A stretch of DNA of 64,000 nucleotides from Malaya genurostris (taxonomy: Eukaryota > Arthropoda > Insecta > Diptera > Culicidae): NCBI RefSeq assembly GCF_030247185.1, contig NC_080572.1, forward strand, positions 210,085,435 through 210,149,434. The letters run 5' to 3'. Both the position numbers and the translations under genes were made by a program. The notes beneath the pieces are model-generated. The model did not search any database, had not been told where the DNA came from, and worked only from the letters and a program-made list of their open reading frames with translations. Of the stretch, positions 22,880 to 35,430 are shown piece by piece; positions within the stretch are counted from its first letter, which is position 1, and each line of letters starts with the position of its first letter.

Positions 22880-23580
22880 TGAGTCAGTCACATGACTTAT
22901 TGAGTGATGGGTTAAAAAAACTTTAAATGAAGGAGATGGGGATAGAGTGATAGGTAAGTCGAAGCCACTCACAAAGCCTGCCTGGATTCGATTCCTAACG
23001 TCATGTATAGGGTCTAAGGAAGGGGTAAGGGACAAACAGTTTCGGAGAAGCGGTTTTCTCATTTTCTTGTAGTTTAACGTTTTAAAAATGGGATCGATGA
23101 TTCAGTGTAAGTTACCAAACATATTTTTTTGCTCACTTTTTGAGAAACAGAAAAATTAAACACGTATTTTTGTTTGAAAACCAATTTTTCGAAGTCCGTA
23201 AACACGATCCTGCAAAACCTACTAAACCGATTCCTTTCAAACTTGGAATATACTTTCTTGGTTTAAAATGCCTCCCCTCTATTTTTCGAAATTTTTCCAT
23301 TTTCATATTATGGTAGTTTTTCTCCTCAAAATTGGCGGGGAAATTTAGCGTAAGATCATGTTTTTTGCTTAAATATGCCACGAACTGTTAAAAATCAAAA
23401 TGAAAATGGAATCGCCGCATCCATCGTATGACCCACAACTTGCACTGTTAGATTATCATTTGTTTCACTCTTTCCAGATTCACATGGGGATGTATTCAGT
23501 TTTTCTGTAAACATCGAAAAAAAGGATTGTGATAATAAATTCCTACCAAATTTGAGCAAAAAATTCGAACATGACTTGTC
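22880..23580. other. No feature recognised
   Basis: Short frames on both strands, the longest 82 codons minus at 23133-23381, match nothing known to me. Confidence 0.3.
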
Positions 23581-23587
23581 AACTCAA

Positions 23588-25870
23588 TCTATATATATAA
23601 AAATGGATGTAATATGTTTGTAACGATGTTTGTATGTTTGTAACGCGATAACTTCAGAACTACTGAACGGATTGCAACTAAACTTGGCACAAGTACTTCT
23701 TGTATTTCAGAGATGGTTTAGGGAGTATATTTATATGGGAGGGAGCGTAGCAAGTGTCAGAAACAAGGGGGGGGGGGGTCATAAAAAAATTCATATAACT
23801 TGACAAGAATCGATACTTTTTGAAAACCGTAGAACCATTGTGCATACCTTAGATATGACTATATGGGGGGTGGATGTAGCAAGTACCTTTAAATAGAGGG
23901 GTGTAATGTTTAAAACGGCATAATTCCGAAACTATTGAACGGATTGCCACCAAACTTGGCACAGATATTTCTTGCTCTTCTGAGATGGTCATAAGGATAG
24001 TTTAATGGTCCGTAGGAGCGTAGTAAGTGTTCTTAACAGGGAGTGTTCTTAATAGGGGGAGGTCATGAAAAAAATTGTCTAATTTGATGAGAATCGATAC
24101 TTTTTTAAGACCATAGAAACATTTTGCATATATTAGATATGATTATATGGGGGGTTGATGTAGCAAGTGCCTTTAAAAAGGGGGGTGTAATGTTTGTAAT
24201 GGCATAACTCCGGAATCACTGAACGGATTACTATCAAACTTGGCACATGTACTTCTTGCTCTTCAGAGATAGTCATAAGCGTATTTTTATGGGGGGAGAG
24301 AGCGTAGCAAGTGTCATAACCAAGGAGGGGTCATGAAAAAATTCATATAACTTGATGAAAACCGATATTTGTTTAAGATTTTAGAGATATTTTGCATACC
24401 GTAGATATAATTTAATGGGTGATAGATGTAGCAAATGCCTTTAAAAAGGGGGGTGTAATGTTTGTAATTGCATAACTTAAAAACTACTTAAAGGATTGCT
24501 ACCAAACCTGGTACAAGTACTTTCTGCTCTTCAGAGATGGTTATAAGAATATTTCCATGGGGGGAGGGAGTGTGGGAAGTGTCATTAAAAATATTACGAG
24601 AATCGGTACTTCTTGAAGATACTTTTTGCACAACTTAGATAAGATTATAAAGATATTCTGAGGGGATAGGGTGTAGTAAGTGCCTCTAAAAAAGGAGTGT
24701 AATGTTTATAACGGCATAACTCCGGAACTATTGCACGAATTGCTATAAAATTTGCTACAGTTATTTCTTGCTCTTCAGAAATAGTCATAAAGGTATTTTT
24801 ATTGGGGAGGAAGCGTAGCAAGTATCATTAACAGGAGGGGCTATGAAAAAAAATCATAAAATTTGACAAGAATCGATTATTTTTGAAGATCATGCAAACA
24901 TTTTCCATACCTTAGATATGATAGATATAGGGAGTGGATGTAGCAAGTGCATTTAAAAAGGGGGATGTAACGGCATAGCTCCGAAACTACTGAACGGATT
25001 GCTATTACACTTGGCATAGCTGCTTTTTGCTCTTCAGAGATAGTTGTAAGGGTATTTTTATGGGGGATAGAGCGTAGCAACTATCCTTAACAGGGGTCAT
25101 GAAAAAATTTATTTAATTTCACGAGAATCGATACTTTTTGAAGACCATAGATACTTTTTGTGCAACTTAGAGTATTCGTGTGGGGTGGATGTAATACGTC
25201 CCTCTAAAAAGGAAATGTAAAGTTTGTAACGGCGCAGCTCCGGAACTACTGAACGGATTGCTATCAAATTTGGCACAAAGAAGCTCTTCAGAAATGATCA
25301 CTTGGACATTTTCAGGGGGGAAAGTGTGTAGGAAGTGTCCTTAACATGGGGAGAGAGGGTCAATAACGAAATTTGAAGAGAATCAACATTTAGACTAGAA
25401 GGAGGGGTTTTTGAAAATAAATTTTAATCTCCCATTTTATATAAAACAAGAGAGTGGCAAGAATTTCAAGGTCGTATTTTTCTTTAAATTATTTCAAATG
25501 ATCTGGTTCCATTTTGCCGGGGAATTCAAAGAATTAAGGGAAAATAATCTTTGTCTGCCTATGAACGTGAGTGTATTCAAGTCTCAGCATAACTACAAAA
25601 CAACTAAACGAATCTCCACCAACTAAACGAATCTCCACCAATGTACCAAAGGTGGGAATCGATATTTTTTTAAAAGCAAAGATACTTTCTACACTACTCA
25701 GGGTAATCATGAAGGAGATCTGTAGTAAGTTCACTGACAAAAAAGAAGTTAAATCAAAATAGATCATAAGGATATTTTGAGGATGAGAGAGTGGAGTAAG
25801 TGCCCCGAACATGGAAAGTGAAAGGGACAATTGATCGGGTTTTACGAAAAATTGGTACTTCTTTACGAGT
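23588..25870. repeat. Tandem satellite, period about 245-285 bp, 7-8 units
   Basis: The anchor CTGAACGGATTGC recurs at about 23664, 23937, 24221, 24490, 24733, 24992 and 25252, and more weakly near 25605. Each unit runs CATAACTCCGGAACTACTG, ACGGATTGCTACCAAACTTG, CTTCAGAGATGGTCATAAG, GGGGGAGGGAGCGTAGCAAG, GTCATGAAAAAATTCATATA, GAGAATCGATACTTTTTGAA. The plus strand is G-rich, with 12 consecutive G at 23767-23778. A small duplication (AACTAAACGAATCTCCACC twice) sits at about 25604-25640. Non-coding. Confidence 0.92.
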
Positions 25871-25879
25871 ACAGTATAT

Positions 25880-27180
25880 TCCTAGCAACTAAGTGAGGTT
25901 GACAAAAATATTCACAAGAGTGAGGAGGAATAAGTATTCTCAACATTGATCTGAATTGACGAAATCATACAACCAATGTGCATTTTATTATGTAAATTGG
26001 AAAAACTGTCGACTCAAGGTAATGGAAATAAGTTTACAACAACATTTGTATTAACTGAATCGTTATTCCATCAGTTTTGCTTCCCGTTGAACGGCCAAAA
26101 TGGTTAAAGCCTTGGTAAAATAAATTATATAAAAATTTTATTCTACAGTACGAATGTAGTTATGATGTTAAACAACCTTTCGTTATAAAATAATTATTAT
26201 CAGATGGAAAATTTTGAACAATTCATGATGTCATAATTTTTTTTATAAAGAGGAGGGCAAGTGAGCAAGTGATTATATCCATGGAAGTCAAAGGTATTGT
26301 AGATCGATTGTGATGAGGAAGTACGGAAGTACGTTACAAGCACATATATATATGAAACTCGGAGGTTACTAAAAAGGTATTTATAGAAAGGTGTTTTAAA
26401 TGTTTCTAAGAAAAGGGTTCAAATATAAAACTGACCCAATTTGTCGAGAATACCATGGAAATTATGATTATTGTGAGATCTGAAATGAGACACTGATCAT
26501 TCGCAATCTGAACATGAACGGAGTATTGTTCAATCGAGTTGCCGTCTAAATTATGTTTCACTACAAGAGTATTTCACTAAGCAGGACAACTTCGAGAATT
26601 TTTTTCGGCCTTCCCTTCACGAAACATTTCCGAGCAACGCCTAGTTGTTTGTAATAAAATAATGGAATAAATTTAGTACCGGAGTGGGTCGTAGCAGGCG
26701 TGTGCGTCGGTCACAAATACACTCCGCTCGCTCCAGTATTTTTTTCTAAACAAGATTTGCAATTGTTTAATCAATGTTTCAATAAATAAAGTTTTTCTAA
26801 TGCGTTCCTATTCGTTTTGTTGTGTTTTGTTAATTAGCTTTGTATTGCATTATGCTCGGACTATGCCATATTGACAAACACGGATTATTAGTGTCGGAAT
26901 TTTTTTTTTTCAAAAGAAATAAATTTCATTTTTTTTTTCGAATGAAATAAATTTCAAATAAAATATTTAAACACATTGAACACAGTGGCTGGTGATACTT
27001 TGTTTAATAGTGCTAAAAGTGTTAAAACTGTTATTTCTTGTCTCATTTTGTGTTGCGAAACATTAAAACTTACTGAGAATTTACCGCCCAAAAGTAAACG
27101 ATTATAACCGATCAAAGTGCCATCGGCACATCATTATCGGGGTTCTAAAATTCAAGCATTATGGAAATAGCTTGAGATCG
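25880..27180. other. No gene; one possible retroelement tail
   Basis: At about 26090-26135, AATGGTTAAAGCCTTGGTAA followed by AT-rich sequence matches a stretch at 45.3 kb, as copies of a retroelement 3' end would. A GC-richer block at 26.69-26.75 kb (GGAGTGGGTCGTAGCAGGCG) has no identified role. Confidence 0.35.
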
Positions 27181-27189
27181 GTGTTGCCA

Positions 27190-27510
27190 GACACTGGTAA
27201 GATCGCTCCTTTAAAAAAGTTTCCCTAGAGATATGAGAGATATAAGTATAACTGAATGCCGCGGCACCCGAGCACAGCGAAGCATGCTCGGTTCTTCTAG
27301 TCAATTAGACTGTTTCTTCACATGCAGGGTAGTTTTATTGACAAAACAATTTCCCCGGATAGGAGCTAGCTATGGGTTCGAGTCCTGTCTCTGTGGTAGC
27401 TTTTTTTGCGGTTTTCATTACATAGTTGTATTCACATGTAATTTTTTCAATCTGTTTTCCTTGTTAGATACTGATCAAATTCGTATCTAACAAGACTCTT
27501 AACAAGACTA
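27190..27510 (+). repeat. tRNA-derived SINE, copy 1
   Basis: An A-box-like GGGTAGTTTTATTGAC and the B box GGGTTCGAGTCC (27374-27385) are spaced as in a tRNA. A tail containing TTTTCCTTGTTAGATACTGA follows. Two other copies lie at 30.34-30.50 kb (minus) and 30.56-30.79 kb (plus). Lack of acceptor pairing and the presence of several copies argue against a functional tRNA. Confidence 0.65.
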
Positions 27511-27519
27511 GAACAAATC

Positions 27520-28010
27520 ATTGAACATGTTATTCCCAAGCATGTTGTTTCAGAAAAAAAAATTTTTTTGCAAGCTCAATAACGGAGTAACAACACGCAA
27601 GCGATCTCTAATATTAATGCTAAAAATTAGGAATAAATTTAGAGACAGCAATAATTTGAAATCTTTCTCCAAGATTAAGCAATAAAGTAAATTCTGAAAT
27701 TCAATTTATCATGCTGGATTAAACGAATCCATCATGCGGCATATAAAATAACTTCACTAAAGGATTTCCAATTCCTTCTGTCAAATCCCTTCCAATTAGG
27801 AAACTTTCCAAAAACAAAATAATTGCTCTTTTGAATGTCGTTCGCTTATCGGCACTTTTGTCTTTTGCTCGGAGCAGTGCAGTGTCAAATTGAATTAACT
27901 CAGCAGAAACGAAAAGCCGTGTTGAGTTTTTCTTTCGGACTAAGACCCATCTACAACTATAGCAACACCAATAACAACAACAACAACACCAACCGTCGTC
28001 GCTACATCAT
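27520..28010. other. AT-rich spacer with a short CAA-rich tract
   Basis: No gene. AACAACAACAACAACACC at about 27973-27992 is a simple repeat. Confidence 0.5.
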
Positions 28011-28019
28011 CATTGGAAT

Positions 28020-28440
28020 TTGTGGATAAACTTTGTCCATCCACCCTCCGAGCTACTGTTGCTAGCCCTCGGTGCCAACAGACAAAAGCCACGTGTCACC
28101 CGGAGGCACTCGGTTGTTGCTACTGTTGGTTTCGGTAATGAAAATGGCAAAGAGAAGAACTTCTTCAGGCAATCCTCTTGAATTTTTCCCTCCTCCGTAC
28201 GCGGTGAAAGCTGTGCTCCTTCACCGGAGGCATTTCATTCTCCCCTATCGGGAGCGGACACAGGTTGACTAGACAACGAAATGTCTCGTCTGCCTACTGC
28301 CGTTGCTCGGTCAAAGGATGTCACTCGAAAAAGGTGAGAGAACGGCTCATTTAGGGAGGATTACTTCACATTTTTCGGCACAAGTAGATCAAGCGATGCC
28401 GGAAGCCAACGAGACGTGTTGCCAGAACCAGTGGGATGAA
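28020..28440. other. Unique-looking, GC-rich patch
   Basis: About 400 bp of clearly higher GC, with CCTCCG, GGAGGC and CCGGAGGC motifs on both strands. A 66-codon frame (28072-28272) has no recognised domain. It may be regulatory or an unrecognised exon. Confidence 0.3.
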
Positions 28441-28689
28441 GTGATGCTCTATGTTTTTTTTAAAAGTTGTATCACGTGAAATGTGGGAGATTTTGACTTA
28501 GTTATCGTGCTTATAATTTCATGCAATGGATAAAAGTATAAATCTATCTTATAGCGATTATTACAGTCGTTGTAAGAAAAGCGACAACCAGAGTTAGGAA
28601 AATGTGGAACCAGAAGTCGCATCCGAACAAAAGTCAGTATAGAATGGCAATTAGGACCTTTCAATTGAACCTAAGCTTGTGAATTTTTT

Positions 28690-28790
28690 TTTTTATTTTT
28701 TTCCAAAACTTCAACCCGTTACTCAGGAAGCGAAAGTCGGATCCAAATAAAATTCAATAGCAGGCTATGAGACTACAGGGTCTCTGGCAG
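28690..28790 (-). repeat. Modular dispersed repeat fragment
   Basis: On the minus strand it reads as one module end: GAATTTTATTTGGATCCGAC, then TTTCGCTTCCTGAGTAACGG. Confidence 0.5.
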
Positions 28791-28859
28791 CTAGGAGAAA
28801 ATTATGAGATGCTCTAGCGTGAAGATAATCATGAACATGTCCGATACGGTTTATGATAG

Positions 28860-29075
28860 TACTAGTAATACTAGCTAATGTGAACTCCTCATACATACTT
28901 TGCACACGTCGTCAACATGGCAAACCATTTATTTTGCCAGGATGATCTAAGATTGACTTTTAAAAAGAGCAAATATCTTTGGCATGTGCATTCTTCAAAT
29001 TATTGTAATTCGGAAACCATTGTTTGTACGACAAGGGTGTCTACGAAGCAGTTGTATAAAATGCTTGAGTACTAT
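28860..29075 (+). repeat. Dispersed repeat E, copy 3
   Basis: Shares TTTGCACACGTCGTCAACAT, TGGCAAACCATT and a GACTTTTAAAAAG stretch with the copy at 15.43 kb. Non-coding. Confidence 0.45.
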
Positions 29076-29079
29076 CATT

Positions 29080-29925
29080 CTGAAGGGTGATTTTTAAGAG
29101 GTGTAGGATTTGGATTCAAAAAATAACACAACAAGATTGAGAAAATGGGTGGAACCTTTCTTGGAATCGATAGAACGATTAATATAATTTAATGTTTGAA
29201 GATGATTTTATGCAAATGTTGGCCGCGGTTTCGCTTTAGATTACACATTCGTAAGGTCCAATTTTGGCACACCATCTTTAACATATCGGCCGGTATTTCA
29301 CAAATAAATACTTTAATATTGGGTTCCAGTGCGTCAATTGTTGCTGGTTTATCCTTGTAGACGATTTAGGCGGTCAATTGACGGGCTCAACACGTGAGAT
29401 AAACTGTTCACCGAAGGCGGCTCTCAATTTGGTCATTGTTTCGCGTGCCGTGTGGGATGTGGTACCGTCTTGTTAAAACCACATGTCAGGCATGTCCAAT
29501 TCTTTCATTTTGGACCACAAAAAAATCGTCAACCATCACACAGTAGCGCTCGCCATTCATACTAACGTTCCGTCCATCGTCGCCTTTAAAGAAGTACGGC
29601 CTGATAATGCTATCGGCCCATAATCAACACCAAACAGTGACCTTTTTTGAGGTACATTGGTAGCTCTTGCAATACTTGAAGTGAAGACCAGTCACTCCAG
29701 ATGCGGCAATTTTACTTGTTGACGTATTCATTCAACCAGAAATGAGCTTCGTCGCTGAGCAATATTTTTCGATAAAAAAGTGAATCTTCATCCAACTTTT
29801 CCAGCGCGCATGCATGATTAAATTATAGACCAAACTGAACAAGTTTAACAAGACACAATTCACGCGTGAACTGTCAAAAACAGTGTTGACAAAAGGATAC
29901 AAACAAAATAATCACCTTTTACAAT
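29080..29925 (-). mobile_element. Tc1/mariner-superfamily element, decayed
   Basis: Left edge CTGAAGGGTGATTTTTAAG, and right edge, inverted, GTAAAAGGTGATTATTTTG, give a weak TIR match. The minus strand between them encodes transposase blocks. About 850 bp long. Confidence 0.7.
29095..29860 (-). pseudogene. Tc1/mariner-superfamily transposase, decayed
   Basis: Minus-strand blocks in order: KVTVWCWLWADSIIRPYFF, DDGRNVSMNGERYCVMVDDF, LDMPDMWF then QDGTTSHTARETMTKLR, AFGEQFISRVEPVN, and, after a deletion, VYKDKPATIDALEPNIK. The family normally has LTPLDYFLWG between the last two blocks; it is missing here, so the third catalytic Asp is gone. Several stops interrupt the reading. The QDG block with the second Asp remains. 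Family assignment is from memory of insect transposases with GPYFF and QDGA(C/S)HTA motifs. Confidence 0.75.
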
Positions 29926-29929
29926 TATC

Positions 29930-30335
29930 ATTTGGTCTTTCAACCAAATAGTCTCGTCTTAGCTGAATATCGCAAAAAGGAATTATCATTATTATACTTA
30001 GTCGTTATAAAACAAAGAGAGGAAAAGTGTCTCCTTACCTTTAAATTTGAAATGAGGTATTGAGTCAACTCTAGATGCTCTTGCGATTAGCCCCTTCTTA
30101 CAGTATTTACAGCTATTTACAGTATTTAGTATTTACAGGCACTTGCAAACCTTCAAGCTGTTGGTGCAAAATAATCTTTAAAATACTAGAATATGATTCT
30201 ACTAACCTAAAGTAATGAATTTGCTTAAATTAGTAAAATTTAAGTAAAAGTAAAGTAAAATTAAATATACATTATGTAAAAGTTTGTTGAATCTGGACAA
30301 TTCAACTAAAATCTAAGTAACAAATTGTTTTAGTC
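29930..30335. other. No feature recognised
   Basis: AT-rich; a few overlapping AGTAAAATTAA-type direct repeats near 30.22-30.26 kb. Confidence 0.4.
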
Positions 30336-30339
30336 TTAT

Positions 30340-30500
30340 TAAGAACTGCCTTGAGCTAGTCTTAAATTTTATCAGTTCCTAACGAGGAAAACATATTGAA
30401 AAAAAGACATAGGAATGCCACTAATGAAAACTGCACCGCAGAGACGGGACTCGAACCCATAACTTTCTTCTATCCGGGGAAATCGAAATTGACAAACAAA
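30340..30500 (-). repeat. tRNA-derived SINE, copy 2, 5' truncated
   Basis: On the minus strand ATGGGTTCGAGTCCCGTCTC carries the B box, followed by the tail with TTTTCCTCGTTAGGAACTGA. It lies back to back with a plus-strand copy 60 bp away. Confidence 0.65.
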
Positions 30501-30559
30501 AATCTTAAATCAGCGTCTGACTGCAAAGCGGAGTTTGAAATAGATTTGCGATGCGATTG

Positions 30560-30795
30560 CTAGCTGAGGGGTTACCATAGAAAAATGACTAAAACTGAAC
30601 TGCGTGACGCCCGAGAACACCTCAAAATGCTCGGTTCTTCTGTTTCTATTAGGCTGTTTTTTTTCTCGAGTGGTAGTTTAATCAGCAAAACAATTTCCCT
30701 GCCTAGGAGAAAGCTACAAGTTCGAGTTCCGTCTCTACGATGACTTTTTCGCAGTATTTATTTATTTATTAGTTGCATTTCTATACAGGGGAAAA
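30560..30795 (+). repeat. tRNA-derived SINE, copy 3
   Basis: A box GTGGTAGTTTAATCAGC and B box AGTTCGAGTTCC (about 30719-30730). The upstream GCTCGGTTCTTCTGTTTCTA matches copy 1. Confidence 0.65.
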
Positions 30796-30799
30796 ATTC

Positions 30800-31320
30800 A
30801 GATGCGATTAAGCTTTTTTCATTTTTCTTAGAGTACTTAGCTTAGAGTAATTAGCTTCGAGAAATGATTACAAACATCGTCAAAGGTTGTTGCTGAAACA
30901 ATCTTCTCAATAAGGTAACTAAAAGTCCAACGGTGCTGTTTTCACGAGAAAGATTCCAAATAAATTCAACGAACGATGGGGAGAGATGGACCGATGACAG
31001 TTATACAAACTGTGAATGTCACTAGCGATATGAGGACACACAAATGGAACTGTTACATATTTTTACTAATTTTTTATCAAATTCACTGAATTCGATATCG
31101 AAAGAAACATTCTCTTTCTCGTTGAGTAACGATGGAAACTTGAAAAACAGTGATATTTATGATGGCCACTGAGAGACAATCAATATTTTTGCAATACAGT
31201 TTTGCGCATATTACAGTTTATTGACACAAGCGCACGCATGTAGGATTCATTAAAAGTTCCGATCAGGGTATCGCATTTACAACATCCTGTTTGAAAACTT
31301 CAATATATGCTGAATATGAA
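30800..31320. other. No feature recognised
   Basis: AT-rich, without coding or repeat signals that I recognise. Confidence 0.35.
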
Positions 31321-31329
31321 AATACATAT

Positions 31330-31640
31330 CCTCATACGCTACATATAATAAAACCCAATTCCATTCGTAATAATTTTATGTAACATTTGAATGAATTTTA
31401 CAGGTGCTGACCATAATTTGCACTCAGCTAACAATTGATATCGTATGAATTTATATGATCCAATTACCAGTCTAGCAGATATGTACTTCCGTGACTCAGA
31501 CGATAAAGGGACGTCCCTTATGATCGAAAGATTCCCGGTTCAAGTCGCAGTCGTTGTCATTTTTTTTAATTCGCTTCAATTTCAAGCCAAGTAATTCTTG
31601 AATCCCACATCTTTAATTAACACGCTCTTGAATGGTGAAT
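31330..31640 (+). repeat. SINE-like dispersed repeat
   Basis: GAATGAATTTTACAGGTG at the left, a B-box-like CCCGGTTCAAGTCGC near 31.54 kb and TTTCAAGCCAAGTAATTC match the order of elements at 57.19-57.53 kb. It is probably tRNA-related. Confidence 0.45.
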
Positions 31641-31679
31641 TGCATGAATAGCACCGTTTTACCTTTTTTTATATATATA

Positions 31680-31782
31680 AAAAATAGGTATAGAATTGGC
31701 TCAAACTTTCGAAAATTTTTCCGAGGCCCGGAGGACCGAATGACATATACCAATCGATTCAGCTCGACGAACTGAGCAAATG

Positions 31783-31878
<96 letters not shown>

Positions 31879-33460
31879 TGTGTCTGTATGTGTGTTGTCA
31901 ACTAAGAGGTCGAGATCTCAGAGATGGCTGGACCGATTTTGATCAAACTAGTCGCAAATGAAAGGTCTCTCCGTCACCCAAAACGCTATTGAATGGTTTT
32001 GAGATCGGATGTTTACTTTTTGAGTTATTCGAAGTTTTATGTAAAAATTTTCAGTTTTTTGACAGTATCTGTCACAATTGACCTTGAAAACAGAATATGT
32101 TTTCAGACTTAGATTCCGCACGATAATACCTATTCAACAAGCCATAGATTGTTAAAATCCGTCCATTTTTAACGAAATTTTTGTGTAAACGACTTTTCAT
32201 CCTATTCGAGCAGTAGGAGTTTTGAGCGCTGTATGACAAAGCAATGCTTGGGAGCAACGGAAAACACGATTTTTTATACTGTTACATACAATTGTTTCTA
32301 AGTACCAAAAAGACTGTGTACAGCATCCTTTTTCATGACAATTTGCCTCGGACCGATTTTAGCACGGCTCGTTTTTGGCAACATAATCGTTCGAATATGA
32401 CATATATAAACCAGAAGATGGCAGATTTTTTTTTAATTATGTTGTTTAAAACTACTTACAGCAATAAATGCTGGAAGAACATAACATTCATATACCATTC
32501 GAATCAGTTCGTCGAGATCAGCAAATGCGTGTGTGACAAATAATTTCACTCAATTTTCTCTGAAAATTTCTTTTCTAAAAATTCAGATTCATACGAAAAT
32601 TCGTATGCTCCCAAACAAAGTTCCTGAATTATGTTTGGTTCCGACCTCTGGTTCCGGAACTACAGGATGATATATGAAACGAAATCAAAATTGTGTAACT
32701 CATTCTTCTCGTAGATGGCTGAACCGATCTAAGATTCAAATGAAATCTAAGAATCATCTAAGATTCAGTTTTAGTGGTATTCAGTTGTCGATTCAGAAGG
32801 CACCTAAAAATTTAATTCGTGCTATGATTTCTCAAAGATGTCTTCACTGATTTTCAAATATTTTGAAACAAATGTAAACTATACAGCTATTCAGGTGAAT
32901 TTATCTGACTTCGGCCATACCGATTTTAGAATTCCGGTTCCAGTATAAAATCGTTTCTCAAAGCTCAATCGTTTTCTCAAAAAAGCCTAATCAAATTTCA
33001 GAAACAAAAATTCAAATTGAATTAAACATATATACAAAATTAATTAGTTTTATACATACATACAAAAATTAATGAATTTTATCCAATTAAGCTTCAAAGT
33101 TGTACTCAAAACTGTAATTTATTCGTCATATGGCCATACGAATCGGTTTGGGTTATACTGGTTCCTGAATACCGGCTCTGGAAGTACCTTAAATTACCGT
33201 AAACTCTAAAGTGGAACTTACATATCATGGCATGTTTAATCGATTGTCACACTTCTAGATTTAAATTCGATTGTATTTGCAGTTTCGACATTACAGAGTA
33301 ATGAGTGACAATCTCAAATTGTCGCTTAGAACGACGGTCATTAAAATAATGTAATGAAAACTTAAACACCGAAGAATATTCATGCAAAAAACACATGCGG
33401 ATTGATAAAAAAAGGTATCATCTCACTGCTAGGTGGATTAATCACGTTTTTTTATTTGTA
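31680..33460 (+). repeat. Modular dispersed element, complete-looking
   Basis: It begins with the GAGGCCCGGAGGACCGAATG and CATATACCAATCGATTCAGC blocks, followed by a long GT tract. Modules come next (CAGAGATGGCTGGACCGATT, AATGAAAGGTCTC). A second CATATACCATTCGAATC block occurs at 32.49 kb. The far border is AAAAGGTATCATCTCACTGC then TAGGTGGATTAATC at about 33.41-33.44 kb. The frames at 32072-32257, 32244-32543 and 33395-33580 are repeat sequence. Confidence 0.7.
31786..31895. repeat. GT microsatellite
   Basis: Pure GT/TG from 31786 to about 31870, then interrupted. It sits at a fixed place in the modular element, just after the CTGAGCAAATGTC block. The poly-Thr-His frame on the minus strand is an artefact. 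Confidence 0.97.
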
Positions 33461-33599
33461 TTTATAAGATATAGAATCGCAAGATTATTTCGATCGGTGT
33501 ATCAATCTGGATACTCAGTCACAAATGATGACTTTCCGGTCCTAAGATTAGAGTTGAAGAAAAATTACAAAGTATTATGAATAAAATCTAACAGTAATC

Positions 33600-33925
33600 G
33601 ATAGTGCACTTTTTTATCAAGTAAGACAGTATATTTTCATCATCATCACAAACTTACGTATCCTATTATCATCAAAGTAAACGAACCCAAGAAGTAGAAT
33701 GGACATTCGGTAAACCGAGATTCTCAAATCAATCCACGCATATTATAACTTTCAGAGTAATAAAGAACCGGAAACATGATAGTCCTTCAATACTCGAAAC
33801 TGATAATTTCCAAATAATCTGGTAACATCTATCGTCATTTTGATTCAACCAATCAAATCTTTTTTTCGAATTAATATTCATAAACATACATTTGTGGTAA
33901 TCATCTGAATATAGCTCAGCTCTCA
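33600..33925. other. No feature recognised
   Basis: AT-rich; a 99-codon minus frame (33729-34028) has no known motif. Confidence 0.3.
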
Positions 33926-33929
33926 CCAC

Positions 33930-34570
33930 TTTTACATTTATGATTACTCGTGAATATTCCCTAATAAATCCGCACGAAATCCCAATAAAATTATCCCCCA
34001 ACCGGGCCGCACTGCCGACCAAGACCAATCATTGGAAATGTTATTTCCAGCCGGCATCCTCACTGCCAAATGGAAAAGTTGGATCGGCTTGGGTGGGTGG
34101 TGCTAAGGAATTTGCTGCGAAAATCAAGCGTACAGTTTATTGTTATCGCCTGGGCGAACAAATCGTAGCTATGTCCCACTGCTGAGCTGGCGACCCAGAG
34201 ACGACGGACGGCTCGGAGTAACGGCAAATGGCACCTGTGGAGGGAAAAAGTTAGCTCCGGAAGGAATAAGCTATACGCTCACAGACGTATAATTCAATTA
34301 CTACTTATGGTGAATTCGATCCCAATTGTGCCTAGTTGGGTGGCAAAAAGTTACGACAAGCAGATCGCTTCGCTTGCTTTGTTTCAAGTAGGAAATTAGC
34401 GAAAGAGTCGACTTCCATTATGGTGTGAATTATTGCCTGGCAAATGATTATCGGGAATGGATAAAATTCTTCTTAGTTTTTGCCCGATCGAACGGGAAGC
34501 ACAAGGGTAAAATTCACCAATTAAAGAAGGAATGTCTGATTATTGGGCGAACCTCTTGAGATACTTTCAG
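33930..34570. other. Unique-looking, higher-GC patch
   Basis: Balanced composition including CCAACCGGGCCGCACTGCCG and CGACCCAGAGACGACGGACG. None of the window's repeats occurs here. The 81-codon frame at 33940-34185 is unassigned. It is a candidate for conserved non-coding DNA. Confidence 0.3.
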
Positions 34571-34579
34571 TGCCAGTTC

Positions 34580-35430
34580 GGATTCGAATGAATGGTTTTG
34601 CTATTGCTTTTCTGTGCACGTTTCTGATTACTTTAATTCAAGATGTGATATGAGACAAAGTGAGATGCAAAATAATCAAACTTACTCTGAACATCGGAAC
34701 GAAAATTTTGAGGATAGATCTTAAGATTGTTATTGTTCTGTCGGAAAGTTATTATTTTTATTCATCTTTTCCTTTTCTAGGGAACATACAGTCACTCTGT
34801 CATATGTGATGAGCAACAACGATGCACTGTTGGGAAAAGGCCCGATGCTTAAATTCGCATAGATATTGAGCATAAAGAATATTTGGACATTTGTCAGATA
34901 ACCCTCATTTATTTTGAAAGGGAAGAAAAATACATTTGTGGTATATAAATATAACAAAGACACACAACATCGTAAAATTACGTAGCATAATAAAAAGAAT
35001 TTTCGCTTCACAAGCCTTTGGATGATACGATTTGGATGAAACATTCTCCACGCTTTCAGTATAACAAACCCTTTGTTTTAACTAAATGGAAAGACTAATT
35101 CGATACAACACTGGTTTTTGGAAAGAGTTGAAAGAATTGTACTTTCTCAAACCGTTGTAATTTGACAAACTGCAGATTGTACAAAAATGATATCGCAAAA
35201 TCTTCATGTTTAAAAATACATTAATCGTATTGTAAAGAGTTTAACATTTAAGTTTAAAACAAAATAACTGTAAAAATTTTTGAATTGATCGGCTTCTTTC
35301 TAATTCTTCTAATATATTAATTTTGAATGTATAACCGATTTCATACGGTTTTTTAAAATACCAGTTTTATACAATTTTCTGCTTCTGAGTTATAACGTTT
35401 TACAGAAAAACACTACATCTGAACTATTTA
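34580..35430. other. No gene recognised
   Basis: A 104-codon minus frame (34730-35044) is rich in Phe, Leu, Ile and Asn, as AT-rich DNA produces by chance. No motifs. Confidence 0.3.

Noticed and set aside
23588..25870. CRISPR-like array
   Set aside because: Units are about 265 bp, vary throughout, and have no short repeat/spacer pattern; it is a eukaryotic satellite.
30420..30500. Possible tRNA gene (B box on the minus strand)
   Set aside because: No acceptor stem and a tail shared with two other copies; it is a SINE.
31701..31901. Frame with a long Thr-His repeat (also at 36827 and 40265)
   Set aside because: Translation of GT/CA microsatellites; not protein coding.
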